Assembly (NCBI GenBank): GCA_012295225.1
Contig: WMKK01000006.1
Span: forward strand, 186,001 to 250,000
DNA from: Ostreococcus mediterraneus
Taxonomy: Eukaryota; Chlorophyta; Mamiellophyceae; Mamiellales; Bathycoccaceae
DNA length: 64,000 nt
Direction of reading: 5' to 3'
Shown: positions 9,991-18,931 of the stretch, piece by piece
Layout: each line of letters begins with the position of its first letter
Numbering within the stretch: position 1 is the stretch's first letter
Notes under the pieces: generated by a model
Seen by the model: only the letters and a program-made list of their open reading frames with translations
Told to the model about the DNA's origin: nothing
The model's database searches: none
Made by a program: the position numbers and the translations under genes

Positions 9991-12264
9991 ATGCTCGAGC
10001 GTCGCGCAGTGGCGCGCGAGGCCATCGCCACGGCGGCTGAAGCGCCGCACACCATGGCGCGCGCCGCCCTCATCGATGCCCTCAAGGCGCTCGACCTCGC
10101 CGGCGACGCGCTCGATGACGACGAGATAGAGTACCTGGTCGACGGCGCGCTCGACGACGGCGACGCGCTCGCGGAAGAGGAGGACTTTATAGACTTTACG
10201 TATCCGGTGTTGGCTGCCAAGTTGAACGATGACGAAGACGCGGCGATGGCGATGGCGAAGACGGTGCACGCGGCGTTACGCGCGGCGGACGATGCGGTGG
10301 CATTGCCTGTGAGCGCACCCACGCGCGTGCCGGTGTGCTTGGGCGAAGGTTGGGATAAAGTTGAGGAAGATGAGAAGAAGGCCAAGGCGAGCGCGAGCGC
10401 CGGCGCGAGGACAATGTTTGTCAATCAAACTGGCCCGAGCACGAGCGATTTCGTCTCACGCGCCGAGGAGAAGGAAAAAGCGAACGCTAGAAAGGCGGGT
10501 GAGAAGCTCGCGGCAGCGGCGGAGGTGGAGCGCCGTGAAATGTTTGCGGAATTACGAACGGCGCGAGAACGCGCCGCGCAGAGCCGCATCGACGGTTCGG
10601 CGAAAACGTTAGCCAACGTAGACTTGGGGCCGTTTAATTTGCCGAACCCGGGCGGTGGGGCGGATTTAATCGAAAATGCGTCGTTATCGCTCGCGCCTGG
10701 TCGCCGCTATGGTTTGATCGGGCGTAACGGCAAGGGGAAATCGACATTATTGAAGCATTTGGCGGCGAGACGCGTCGAAGGCATCGACACGTCGTACTCG
10801 GTGCACTACGTGACGCAAGAGGTTGAGTTGAGCGAAGAAGAAGAAAATGCCCTTCCTGTAGACGTTGTTATTGGCGCTGATATCGAGCGCAGACTGCTGC
10901 TCGATGAGCAGTGTCGATTGGAATCGAGTGAGGACGCGACGTCGCTCGCGCGTTTGCAAGAAGTCAACGCGCGGCTCGACGCCATCGGATCTGAGAGCGC
11001 GCCCGCTCGCGTGTCAAAGTTGCTTAAAGACCTCGGCTTTACCGACGCACTCATGGCGCGAAAAATGAAGGCTTTATCTGGTGGTTGGCGCGTGCGCACT
11101 GCGCTCGCAGCAGCCTTATTTGCACAGCCTGACATCTTGTTTTTAGATGAGCCGACGAACCATCTCTCCATCGCCGCCGTGATGTTTCTCGCGCGCGAGT
11201 TATCGACCAATCCCGTATGGGCGAGTCGCATCATCGTCACCGTCTCGCACGATCGACACTTTCTCGATGAAGTCACCACGGACTCGTTGCACATCTCAGG
11301 CGCAGCAAAGCGGCTGGCGAGTCACACCATGGCGTATAGCGCGTGGGCGAAGAAGCGTCGCGAGCAACAATTGGCGCTCAAGCGTCGCGTCGAACAGCGT
11401 CAAGAAAAGATTGACAAGCTCAAGGAATTTGCCGGCCATGGGTTTCGATACGGCGGCAGTTCGTCAGCAATTAACATGATGAAGAAGAAAGACATGGAGG
11501 CGAAGAAGCTCGAACTCGTGGCGGACGAAGAGGCGGACCAAATGGCGGATTTAGAAGAGGATGCAGAATTGAGCTTGCGCTTGCAAGCTGGCGGCGAACT
11601 TCGCCAAAGCATCGTACGACTCGATGCGGTGGCGTTCGCGTACCCGGGTGGCGACGAACTTTTTGCTGATGTCGACTTAAGCGTGGATTCCAAGTCGCGC
11701 GTGGTGTTGCTAGGTGAAAATGGACAAGGGAAGACGACGATGGTGAAAATTATCACCGGCGCGTTGGAACCCACGCGCGGATTGGTGACGCGCGATCGAG
11801 GCGCGCGCGTGTGCTTGGTGAATCAGCATCACGCCGAACAATTGAGCTACGATAAAACCCCTTTAGCATTTATGCTTGATTCGTTTCCGGGTGATGGAAG
11901 CTACCAGCACGAGCAAGAACTTCGTGGACATTTGTCGCAGTGCGGCGTCGTCACCGAGTTGCAGAACGTCCCAGCGCTGGCGTTATCTGGAGGACAAAAA
12001 TCTCGCGTCGCCATGGCTGCGGTGTCGTATCAAAAACCGCACTTGATTATTCTCGATGAGCCGACGAATAATTTGGACTTGGAGTCGTGCGAAGCCTTGG
12101 CTGACGCGATTGAGAACTTTCAAGGCGGCGTCGTGTTGGTGTCGCACGACCAATACTTTGTCGAACGCGTCGCTCGAGAAGTTCTCGTGATTGAAAGTGG
12201 AGAAGTCAAGCGTTTGGAGTCATTCGCGTCCTATAAAAAGGCGATAGCCAAGAAATTAGCGTAA
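9991..12264 (+). CDS. ABC-F ATPase, ABCF3/GCN20-like
   Basis: 757 residues with two ABC domains and no membrane segments. Domain 1 has Walker A GRNGKGKST (near residue 244), signature LSGGWRVR and Walker B LFLDEPTNH. Domain 2 has GENGQGKTT, LSGGQKSR and LIILDEPTNN. The basic linker between them has the usual charged coiled coil. The acidic, Ala-rich N-terminal 180 residues match the position of the PWI-like domain of GCN20/ABCF3. These proteins act on ribosomes, and GCN20 helps GCN2 sense uncharged tRNA. Start could be 9991 or the later ATG at 10054. Confidence 0.9.
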   Translation: MLERRAVAREAIATAAEAPHTMARAALIDALKALDLAGDALDDDEIEYLVDGALDDGDALAEEEDFIDFTYPVLAAKLNDDEDAAMAMAKTVHAALRAADDAVALPVSAPTRVPVCLGEGWDKVEEDEKKAKASASAGARTMFVNQTGPSTSDFVSRAEEKEKANARKAGEKLAAAAEVERREMFAELRTARERAAQSRIDGSAKTLANVDLGPFNLPNPGGGADLIENASLSLAPGRRYGLIGRNGKGKSTLLKHLAARRVEGIDTSYSVHYVTQEVELSEEEENALPVDVVIGADIERRLLLDEQCRLESSEDATSLARLQEVNARLDAIGSESAPARVSKLLKDLGFTDALMARKMKALSGGWRVRTALAAALFAQPDILFLDEPTNHLSIAAVMFLARELSTNPVWASRIIVTVSHDRHFLDEVTTDSLHISGAAKRLASHTMAYSAWAKKRREQQLALKRRVEQRQEKIDKLKEFAGHGFRYGGSSSAINMMKKKDMEAKKLELVADEEADQMADLEEDAELSLRLQAGGELRQSIVRLDAVAFAYPGGDELFADVDLSVDSKSRVVLLGENGQGKTTMVKIITGALEPTRGLVTRDRGARVCLVNQHHAEQLSYDKTPLAFMLDSFPGDGSYQHEQELRGHLSQCGVVTELQNVPALALSGGQKSRVAMAAVSYQKPHLIILDEPTNNLDLESCEALADAIENFQGGVVLVSHDQYFVERVAREVLVIESGEVKRLESFASYKKAIAKKLA

Positions 12265-12395
12265 TGTGATGATTCATTTATGATTAGTAGTAGGTCGGTT
12301 TCAACTTCTAAGACGGTCGCTTTGTGCTCGGCGACTTAAATCCTACAGTCAACTGCGTCTGCGTGCGCTTTTTTACGAGGAGCACGTCGAATTGT

Positions 12396-13249
12396 TTACC
12401 ATTCGAAGTCCGCCGCGGGGTTGTCACCTTCGTCGGAATCGGAGTCATCAATGAACAAACCCTTCTCACGCAAGTAGTTGATCGCCGCAGACAAAGAGTT
12501 ATCCTTGAACTTCAAGTAGAACTTGCCGTTAGCCGTGTCTTCAGAGATGGTCGCCGTCGCCCACGTAGCAGAAGACGTCGCATCCGGAGCACCACCGACG
12601 CCGCCCCCGAGTTCTGTGTCGCACACAGCCTTCATCCACTCCGTAGCGTTGAGTTGATCCTTCAACGAATCCGCAACGTACGCAACCATGGCAATCTTGT
12701 TCGTTTGGTCGTTGGACGAGATGATGAGCTTGGAAATGTGACCAGAGCAACCCTTGCGCTCTTCCTCGTTCGACGGATCCGGAATGGCGTTCATGCCCTC
12801 CATCGCGACTTCAAGCAACTGCACATTATCGCCAGCTTCTTGCATGCGCGTGCAGAAGCACGTCAAACCGGACATATCCGCGGCGCCTTCGATTTCCACA
12901 CCCTTCTTGCCACCCTCCTTGAAGGACTTGGCGATCTTCTTTTCATCCACACCCGCCGCGCGAGCCGCATCGCACTTGGGGAATTCCTACGCGCGCACGA
13001 CGAAAACACACCAACACCGTCAGTATCGCGCCATCATTTGCGCGTTCACACCCATCGACGCGCGTCGAACGCGACATTAATCAATTCCATCCGTCCGCCG
13101 TCCGATCGTCCATCCAACGCCATCCATCGCGCCGCATCGCGGCGCGCGACCGCGCGATCGCGCGTCGACGTCTCGCATCGAACCGCGCGGCGTTGGACCG
13201 CGCGATTGCGGTCGCTCGCGCGCGAACGTACCGTCGTAAACGTCGCCAT
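12396..13249 (-). CDS. Unknown conserved-looking protein with 18-base first exon
   Basis: I assemble two exons, 13232-13249 (encoding MATFTT) and 12396-12986, for 202 residues. The 245-base intron has donor GTACGT, branch ACTGAC (13024-13019) and a TAG acceptor, and phase 0 is kept. No family recognised. The protein is soluble and rich in short acidic and Gly/Ala stretches. It contains a compact region with several cysteines (LTCFCTRMQEAG, RKGCSGHISKL) and ends in an acidic tail with Trp as last residue (DFEW). Codon use is strongly biased to C-ending codons, as in abundant proteins here. An alternative first exon at 13073 would not keep frame. Confidence 0.65.
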
Positions 13250-13537
13250 CGTCGTGTGTGTGTTCGTGTCGTGTTGTGTCGATCCCTCGATCCGGCGGCG
13301 CGGTGATAAGGATGCGCCCGTGAGCGCACTTTTGCGTACTGTGATCGGTGCATACCCATGTATGGCACAGAAGAGTCGCGCGCGCGGTGATTTATTTGGC
13401 ACAGTACATAGACGTAGCGTGCATATTGAGCGTATAAAGTACGTCGATGTCGTGCCTGGGTAAACTTTCGCGGGTCGTGATACGCGTATGGTGGTGTTGA
13501 ATATGTGGACGGCCCACGGCACACGCGCGCGCGCGAC

Positions 13538-13917
13538 ATGTCGGTCGACGCGGACACCGCGTGCGCGTTGACGCCCGAGGAAGGTGCGCGCGATCGATTC
13601 GCGGCGTCACGCGCGCGCGTGGGCGACGCGGCGCCGGTGCCGCGCGCGTGGGTCGCTTTGAATCTCGGGTTACATCGTTCGTGGACTGACCGTTTCGTTT
13701 CGTTTGGTTTGGTCTTTCGCGCGTAGTTTCCGATGCGTTGTTCGAGCTCAGCGCCCTGGCGGGGGTGGAGATGCGTCGCGAGATTCATGATGCGATTTTA
13801 GCGCTCACGCGGGAGAAGGTGGTGCCGACGGCGACGGCGCAGGTGCTTCGTTCGCTGGCGAGCAAGGCGAGCGATGCGCGCTCTGCTGGGATTAAAGACG
13901 CGCTGCGATCGCCGTGA
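13538..13917 (+). CDS. MOZART2 (MZT2)-like mitotic-spindle organizing protein
   Basis: Exons 13538-13583 and 13727-13917 give 78 residues. The intron has donor GTGCGC and branch ACTGAC at 13685-13690, and splits a Val codon after its first base. The spliced protein reads TPEEVSDALFELSALAGV, then a helix EIHDAILALTREKV and VPTATAQVLRSL. This follows the animal MOZART2 pattern (EE..LYEL...AG, L.LNVAP.A..Q.LKS) along its whole helical core. MOZART2 is a tiny subunit of the gamma-tubulin ring complex. Each exon alone is too short to be convincing, and the call rests on the splice. Its start is 288 bases from the divergent unknown gene. Confidence 0.65.
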
Positions 13918-14095
13918 CCCCGCGTCACGCATGGAATTAGGCTTAGAGAAAATCAGCCGCAGTGGCTTTAAGCGTGGTCTAGGCTGACGTGTCGTCTGAC
14001 GCGTCGTCGGGCGTAGGTATTGCAATGCTACGCGTGTATTTTTTATCTTTGCTTCGTCGACGATATCTTCACAAATCGCCTCGCGTTCGACACCC

Positions 14096-14647
14096 ATGAT
14101 CGTACTCACGTCTCGCACGCCGCTCGGGGCGTTGAAACCCACCACGTCGGGCGCGGCCGTACGCCGCGCGCGCGCCCTGGCCCCGCGCGCCGGCCCTTTT
14201 GACTTTTTAAAGAATAACAAAGATACAGAAGGCATCGACCCGATGTACGCGCAACAACAAGAAATCCTGCGCAAGCGCCGGAGTGGTGCGAACTTGACGA
14301 AGGAAGTCAACGCTCGTCGCGCGAATGTGAGCCGGTTTATCAACAAAAAGCTCCCCGCCGCGGAGCAGAAGAAGATTGAAGAGAAGAATCGAGCCAAGGC
14401 GAATGCGTTATCGAAGGAGGCCGTAAAGGGCGGCATTCCTCTCCCTATGGCGTCGTTTGGCATGCCAGAGTTTGATGGTGGCGAGCGATTCGATTTACGT
14501 GGGAAGTACGTCGACGATGGGTGGGTCGATCCTGAGGATTTGAAGAAGGGCAACGGCGGAGGGCTGTTCGGTGGTTTGTTTGGGAAAGGAGCGAAGCCTC
14601 CTCCGCCGCCGCCAAAGAAGAAGGGCTTTTTCGGCGGCAAAAAGTGA
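14096..14647 (+). CDS. Putative plastid protein, unknown function
   Basis: 183 residues. The first about 35 residues (Ser/Thr/Arg/Ala-rich, no acidic residues, ending near ALAPRAG) look like a chloroplast transit peptide. The mature part is very basic and helical (EILRKRRSG, VNARRANVSRFINKK, EQKKIEEKNRAKANALSKE). It ends in a low-complexity tail with repeated GLFGG/FGKG and a six-proline run before KKKGFFGGKK. I recognise no domain. The tail resembles flexible Gly/Phe docking segments but that is only an impression. Two TGTAA motifs follow within 35 bases of the stop. Confidence 0.65.
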   Translation: MIVLTSRTPLGALKPTTSGAAVRRARALAPRAGPFDFLKNNKDTEGIDPMYAQQQEILRKRRSGANLTKEVNARRANVSRFINKKLPAAEQKKIEEKNRAKANALSKEAVKGGIPLPMASFGMPEFDGGERFDLRGKYVDDGWVDPEDLKKGNGGGLFGGLFGKGAKPPPPPPKKKGFFGGKK

Positions 14648-14667
14648 GCGAGCATCATTGTTCTTTG

Positions 14668-14682
14668 TGTAATCAGTTGTAA
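14668..14682 (+). terminator. Probable polyadenylation signal (two TGTAA)
   Basis: TGTAA occurs at 14668-14672 and again at 14678-14682, just after the stop of the plastid-protein gene. TGTAA is the poly(A) signal known from Chlamydomonas. The same word occurs at 21906-21910 and 46229-46233, after the stops of the TBC and polymerase kappa genes. Not every gene here has it. Confidence 0.4.
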
Positions 14683-14732
14683 TTATATGCTTTCGCTGCT
14701 AAGTGTTATATTTGATGATTGTACTGTACACG

Positions 14733-15773
14733 TCAACGCTTCTCGGGGATCCACAACGCCACGCCACCTTCTGTGCACGCCGAACCGACGAGCATCATGT
14801 TTGGCGCCCATTTCACGCACGTGGGCAAGCCCGCGTGGCGAGTGCGCCAACGCGCAACTTGGAATCCACTCGTCGCCGCAAACACGTGAATGCACGAATC
14901 AGCGCCACCGGTGACGACGAATTCGCCGTCGGGCGAAAAGCTCGCCTCCATCGGCGTCACCGCGTGTTGCTGTCCCTCCGTACCGGGCACGCGAATGCGA
15001 TAGATGTGTCTTCCATCGAACGCGTCTAAAATTGTAATAATCGCACCACTCACGACTAACATCTTGGTCCCATCCGGCGAAAACTTGACGCACGACACCG
15101 CCGGTGGCAACTCATTCGCGTTGAACAAAAACTCCCCCTTTTGATTGTAAAACACGTTAAACTGCGCAAACGCACCCTTGGCGTAGGAATCCGTGCCATA
15201 CAGCTTGATCGCCCCGTCACCTTCCGTGATGGCAAAAATCTCTCCTTGCGCGTCGTACGCCACGGTGGGAATCGCCGGCGTATCCGGAATCACCGCGCAA
15301 CAAGTCGGCGTTCTCAAATCCCACAACCGCACCGTGCGATCCGCGCTGGCGCTCAAAAAGTTATCATTCGTCGCCGACATCGCCAGCGACGTCACCGCAT
15401 CCGTATGTCCTTTGAAATACCGCAAGTACGTGTTATCGTGTAACGAGTGGTACCGCACCGCGTGCTCGTCGATCGCGCGCGCCGACGACCCCGCGCCCTC
15501 CTCTCCCGCCGCCGCCTTGCCCCGGCTGCTATAAATCACCGCCGCCGCCGAATGCGTGAAACACACATTCGCACACCCGTACTTTTTGCTATACAGCGTC
15601 TTCGTCTTCGTGCCCGTGTTCGTGTTGTACACGTGAATCGCATCGTCATCCCCGGTGGTGACCATGAAATCCTCGGTGTGGTGAAAGTCGAGCGCGTTCA
15701 CCGCGGAGGTGTGATCGCGGAAGAACCGACCGGGGGCCATCTTGGAAATGGCGTCGATATCGAGGGCGACCAT
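14733..15773 (-). CDS. WD40 protein WDR82/Swd2
   Basis: 346 residues forming a seven-blade WD40 propeller, close to the usual length of Swd2. Clear WD units include HTSAVNALDFHHTEDFMVTTG and the block around TVRLWDLRTPTC. WDR82/Swd2 is a subunit of COMPASS-type H3K4 methyltransferases and of the cleavage/polyadenylation factor. The start at 15773 (MVALDIDAIS) begins directly before the first blade; an in-frame extension upstream lacks ATG and is Arg-rich. It converges on the plastid-protein gene, with stop codons 85 bases apart. Confidence 0.88.
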   Translation of the reverse strand: MVALDIDAISKMAPGRFFRDHTSAVNALDFHHTEDFMVTTGDDDAIHVYNTNTGTKTKTLYSKKYGCANVCFTHSAAAVIYSSRGKAAAGEEGAGSSARAIDEHAVRYHSLHDNTYLRYFKGHTDAVTSLAMSATNDNFLSASADRTVRLWDLRTPTCCAVIPDTPAIPTVAYDAQGEIFAITEGDGAIKLYGTDSYAKGAFAQFNVFYNQKGEFLFNANELPPAVSCVKFSPDGTKMLVVSGAIITILDAFDGRHIYRIRVPGTEGQQHAVTPMEASFSPDGEFVVTGGADSCIHVFAATSGFQVARWRTRHAGLPTCVKWAPNMMLVGSACTEGGVALWIPEKR

Positions 15774-16309
15774 GGCGGCGGAGCGCGGCGCGCGTCGCGA
15801 AGTGCGGCTGTGCCGTGGCGTCGCTGTGTGAGCTAGTGGAAGGACTTGTGTTCTCTGGATGGTCACCAGAGGTGGAATTTGGCGTTTTTTTGTTGATGGG
15901 AACCGCGACTTTTTCTTGGTTTAATGAGAAGAATGCGAGTCAAAGACAGTCAAAAAGAACGAATGAAATCTTGCTCCATGATAAGAGTAAGCGTGCTTCT
16001 ATATGTTTGACTTTCAACAAACACTGGTGCGGATGGACAAAGTATCGCGCAAAGCAGCGGCGGGACGGGTTGATGGCGAAACTCATTCGATTGGCAAGGC
16101 GAGCCCACTGAGGGCTGGATGACACAAACAGTGCGTCGATTGAATGGACAAACGAGGGCATGATTGAATGATTGTTTCTTTTACCAAGATCTTGTAATAC
16201 ACACAAATTTTCAAAATTTTTGTTTTTTATTTTTGGAGGTGGAGGGGAGAGGATGCCCGTCGCCGCAAGTTGCGAGAACGGCGGAGCTCAGACAAGAAAA
16301 CACCAGAAC
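15774..16309. other. Intergenic region, lower GC, no gene supported
   Basis: About 536 bases between the start of the WDR82 gene and the 3' end of fibrillarin. It should hold the WDR82 promoter and the fibrillarin 3' UTR, which includes a T-rich stretch at 16206-16240. The only ORF of note, 71 codons from 15896, has a composition that looks non-coding. I searched by eye for snRNA, snoRNA and tRNA hallmarks and saw none. Confidence 0.5.
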
Positions 16310-17728
16310 CTACTTCTTGACCCGATACCTTCCAACAACCATGGCGTGGTCACGTTCGTACGGCTCTAAAGTGAGCTGTTCTGATGGCTTAAATCCTTCC
16401 GTTTGCAATTTTTTGACTTCTCTCGCAAAGACGGCTTCGGGCGCCGCCGTCGAGTCGATGCACGACGCCTTGATAGAAATCATAAAGTTACCGCCTTGCT
16501 TCAAAAAGTATTGCGCGTTGAGACCAACGATACGCGCTTGATCAGGTTGCGCTACATCGGCAAAGATGGTGTCAACCATGCCAATCAACATGCGGTATTT
16601 TTGCGGGTGACGCGCGTCTTCGATGATGGGAATGACATTGGTGCGCTTCTTCGCCATGTTGACCAAATCGCGACCAGAACGGTGGGAAAACTCTACGGCG
16701 TATACGGTACCTTCCGGACCGACGAGATCAGAGCAGTGCGACACCGTGGTACCAGACGCACCACCGAGGTACAACAACTTGGTCCCGGGCTTGATGTGAA
16801 TGTTGTCGAGACCGCCGAGAATGCCCGCGGCAATCTTCGAACGGAACGGGTTCCACACGCGGTACTCCGTCTTCGTACCATCAGCCTCATCGACAGAAAT
16901 ACGCTTTTCACCGTACACACTTTCACCGACAACCATGTTTCTCGTCACGAGCGCATCCTCCTTGCCCCGCGCGACGAAGACGCCTTCGTGACGATGCTTT
17001 TCGACGACGACTTTCGAGCCACCCTTCATGCCGCCTCGACCGCCGCCTCGACCGCCGCCTCGGCCGCCGCCTCGACCGCCACCGCGTCCGCCGCCTCGTC
17101 CACCGCCGCGTCCACCGCCGCGTCCGCCATCTCGTCCTACATGCGCGAAAAATAGAAACAAAGTCAGTACGTCGGAGCGCTTTTTCGTCACTGGGACAAA
17201 GACACAACGCAAGGCGGAAATTGGCAATTTCACATCAGATTGCACCCTCGCGCGTCGCATCCGACCTCCATCGCCCGCTTGCGACGCGCGCAAAACACGC
17301 CACGAAATACCCCGCATCAATCGCCGCGCTCGCGCATCGCGAATTCGCGCACGCACCTCCGCCTCGTCCACCGCCACGGCCACCGCCACGGCCACCGCCG
17401 CCGCCGAAACCTACACCGCGCGAAACACATCACCGCGGATGGCTCGTCGTCAGTCATCAAATCGCATCGCATTCGCCGCGCACGCATCGCGCATAATCTC
17501 GCGCATCATAGCCCCGCCCGTGCGCGACGTCACCGTCGTCGCGCGCGCGCCGCGAACGTCGCGGCACAGCGTCGACGAAAATGCAGCCGCCGATCGAGTC
17601 CCTCGGCGCGAATTCGCGTCACGCGCGGCGTCGGAGACGTCACTCGCGCGCGCGAACGCGGTCGAACGGGTGACGAAAAAGGTATACGTACCGCCTCGGC
17701 CACCGCCGCGTCCCATTGGTGATCGCAT
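16310..17728 (-). CDS. Fibrillarin (rRNA 2'-O-methyltransferase)
   Basis: Three exons, 17692-17728, 17357-17410 and 16310-17136, give 305 residues. Introns are 281 and 220 bases, both phase 1, with ACTGAC branch sites (17454-17449; 17168-17163). The first 60 or so residues are the GAR domain (RGGG repeats), which the introns cut into three pieces. The methyltransferase core has [18 protein letters not shown] (SAM-binding), [13 protein letters not shown] and DVAQPDQ, all typical. Fibrillarin is the catalytic subunit of box C/D snoRNPs in the nucleolus. The middle 54-base exon codes only for Gly/Arg/Phe and keeps frame if skipped. Confidence 0.93.
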
Positions 17729-18029
17729 GGTCGCTGTGTAGGTCGCGTGCGCGTAGTGAACGACGGCGGAATGCGCGACGGCGCCACGTGCGTTGTTGAT
17801 ACATTAGTGGCGTCAGCGTAGTGAAGGCGCAGTTGGCCCATGTGCTGGATGTTCGAGCTGCGTTGGGACGACGCCGGGGACGACGGCGACGCCGCGGACG
17901 ATCCATCGAATGCATAAATAATGGTGTTGGATGTAAATTAAATGTGTGTGTGTGTGTCCGTGGTGGGATGCGTGGCGCACACCGCACGCGGTGGTGTCAG
18001 CGCGTCGCGCGAGCGAAGGACGCGAGCGC
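17729..18029. other. Intergenic region with TG microsatellite
   Basis: About 300 bases between the fibrillarin start and the RidA stop, so it should contain the fibrillarin promoter. A short (TG)n run lies at about 17944-17957. I see no ORF or RNA gene in it. Confidence 0.4.
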
Positions 18030-18734
18030 TTAGACCATGGCGATGGCGTCGATTTCAATCTTCGCGCCCTTGGGGAGCGTGGGGACTTCGACCGTCGCGC
18101 GCGCGGGCGGGTTTTCGGGGAAGCCTGTGTGGTTGGTACAAACAAAACCACGCGTCAGTGTGTGCGTGTGTGTGTTCGTGAGTGACACGAACAGAACGAC
18201 GTACGCGACGCGCGAGCCGCGGGACGCGCGCGACTAATCGAGCGACGGAAACGACACGTACTCTTGGCATAAATCGCATTCACCGCCGCGAAATCACCCA
18301 TGTTCGTCACGAAAATGTTACACTTGACGACATCCGACATGTTCGCACCAGCCGCCTTTAAGATTTCGCTAATGCTCAACATCACGCGTTCGGTTTGGGA
18401 CTCGACGTCGTCGCCCACAAAGTCACCCGTCGCCGGGTCTAAACCAATTTGCCCCGACACGTAAATCGTGTTCCCGTGCTGCGAGGCGTCGTAAAACACG
18501 CACCCGTCGTCAGTCTCTCTCGCGCATTGCGCCTTCGCGTCGATTCGCCGCGCATGGACGCCATAAACGCACCTTGATGGCTTGGGAGTAAGGCCCCAAG
18601 GCGGCGACCGCTTTATCGGTGGCGATGACTTGCTTGCCGGCGCGCGCGACGACGGAGCGCGTGCGCGCGGAGGACGCGATGCGACGCGCGGCGGTTGCGG
18701 AGATGCGTGCGGTGGATTGCGCGAACGTGGACAT
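18030..18734 (-). CDS. RidA/YjgF family enamine/imine deaminase, organelle-targeted
   Basis: Three exons, 18573-18734, 18262-18478 and 18030-18124, give 157 residues. Introns of 94 and 137 bases have donors GTGCGT and GTACGT and ACTGAC branches. The spliced sequence is a textbook RidA: GPYSQAIK/HGNTIYVSGQIGLDPATGDFV, then NPPARATVEV with the conserved Arg that binds the substrate carboxylate. RidA hydrolyses reactive 2-aminoacrylate and other imines made by PLP enzymes. The first about 35 residues are Ala/Arg/Ser-rich and look like a plastid or mitochondrial targeting peptide. Confidence 0.92.
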
Positions 18735-18931
18735 GTCGGAGGTTGTGAGATGTGCGTGGATAACTGAGGACAGACCCCTGTGGCTTTTTCAGAAAGAGCG
18801 TACGTTACAACATGAACGGCGTCGATGGACCAGACCTGACGACGCGTGCGATGGATGCGTATTACAGTAGGATTAGGCCTACTCGTGAGTCCGTCGCGAG
18901 GTGGATATACGCATACCGTGTACATATATAT

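Noticed and set aside
12324-13463. 379-codon plus-strand ORF
   Set aside because: It is antisense to the two-exon unknown gene and then runs through CG-rich promoter DNA; Arg/His-rich, no domain.
13081-13788. 235-codon minus-strand ORF over the MOZART2-like gene
   Set aside because: Arg/His/Tyr-rich with no recognisable domain. The plus-strand splice has consensus donor, branch and acceptor and gives a family match.
15896-16111. 71-codon ORF upstream of fibrillarin's 3' end
   Set aside because: Basic, no domain, in low-GC intergenic DNA, and an opposing ORF of similar quality overlaps it.
16403-17155. 250-codon ORF antisense to fibrillarin
   Set aside because: A mirror of the biased codons of fibrillarin; ends in Ala/Ser/Thr repeats from the RGG codons.
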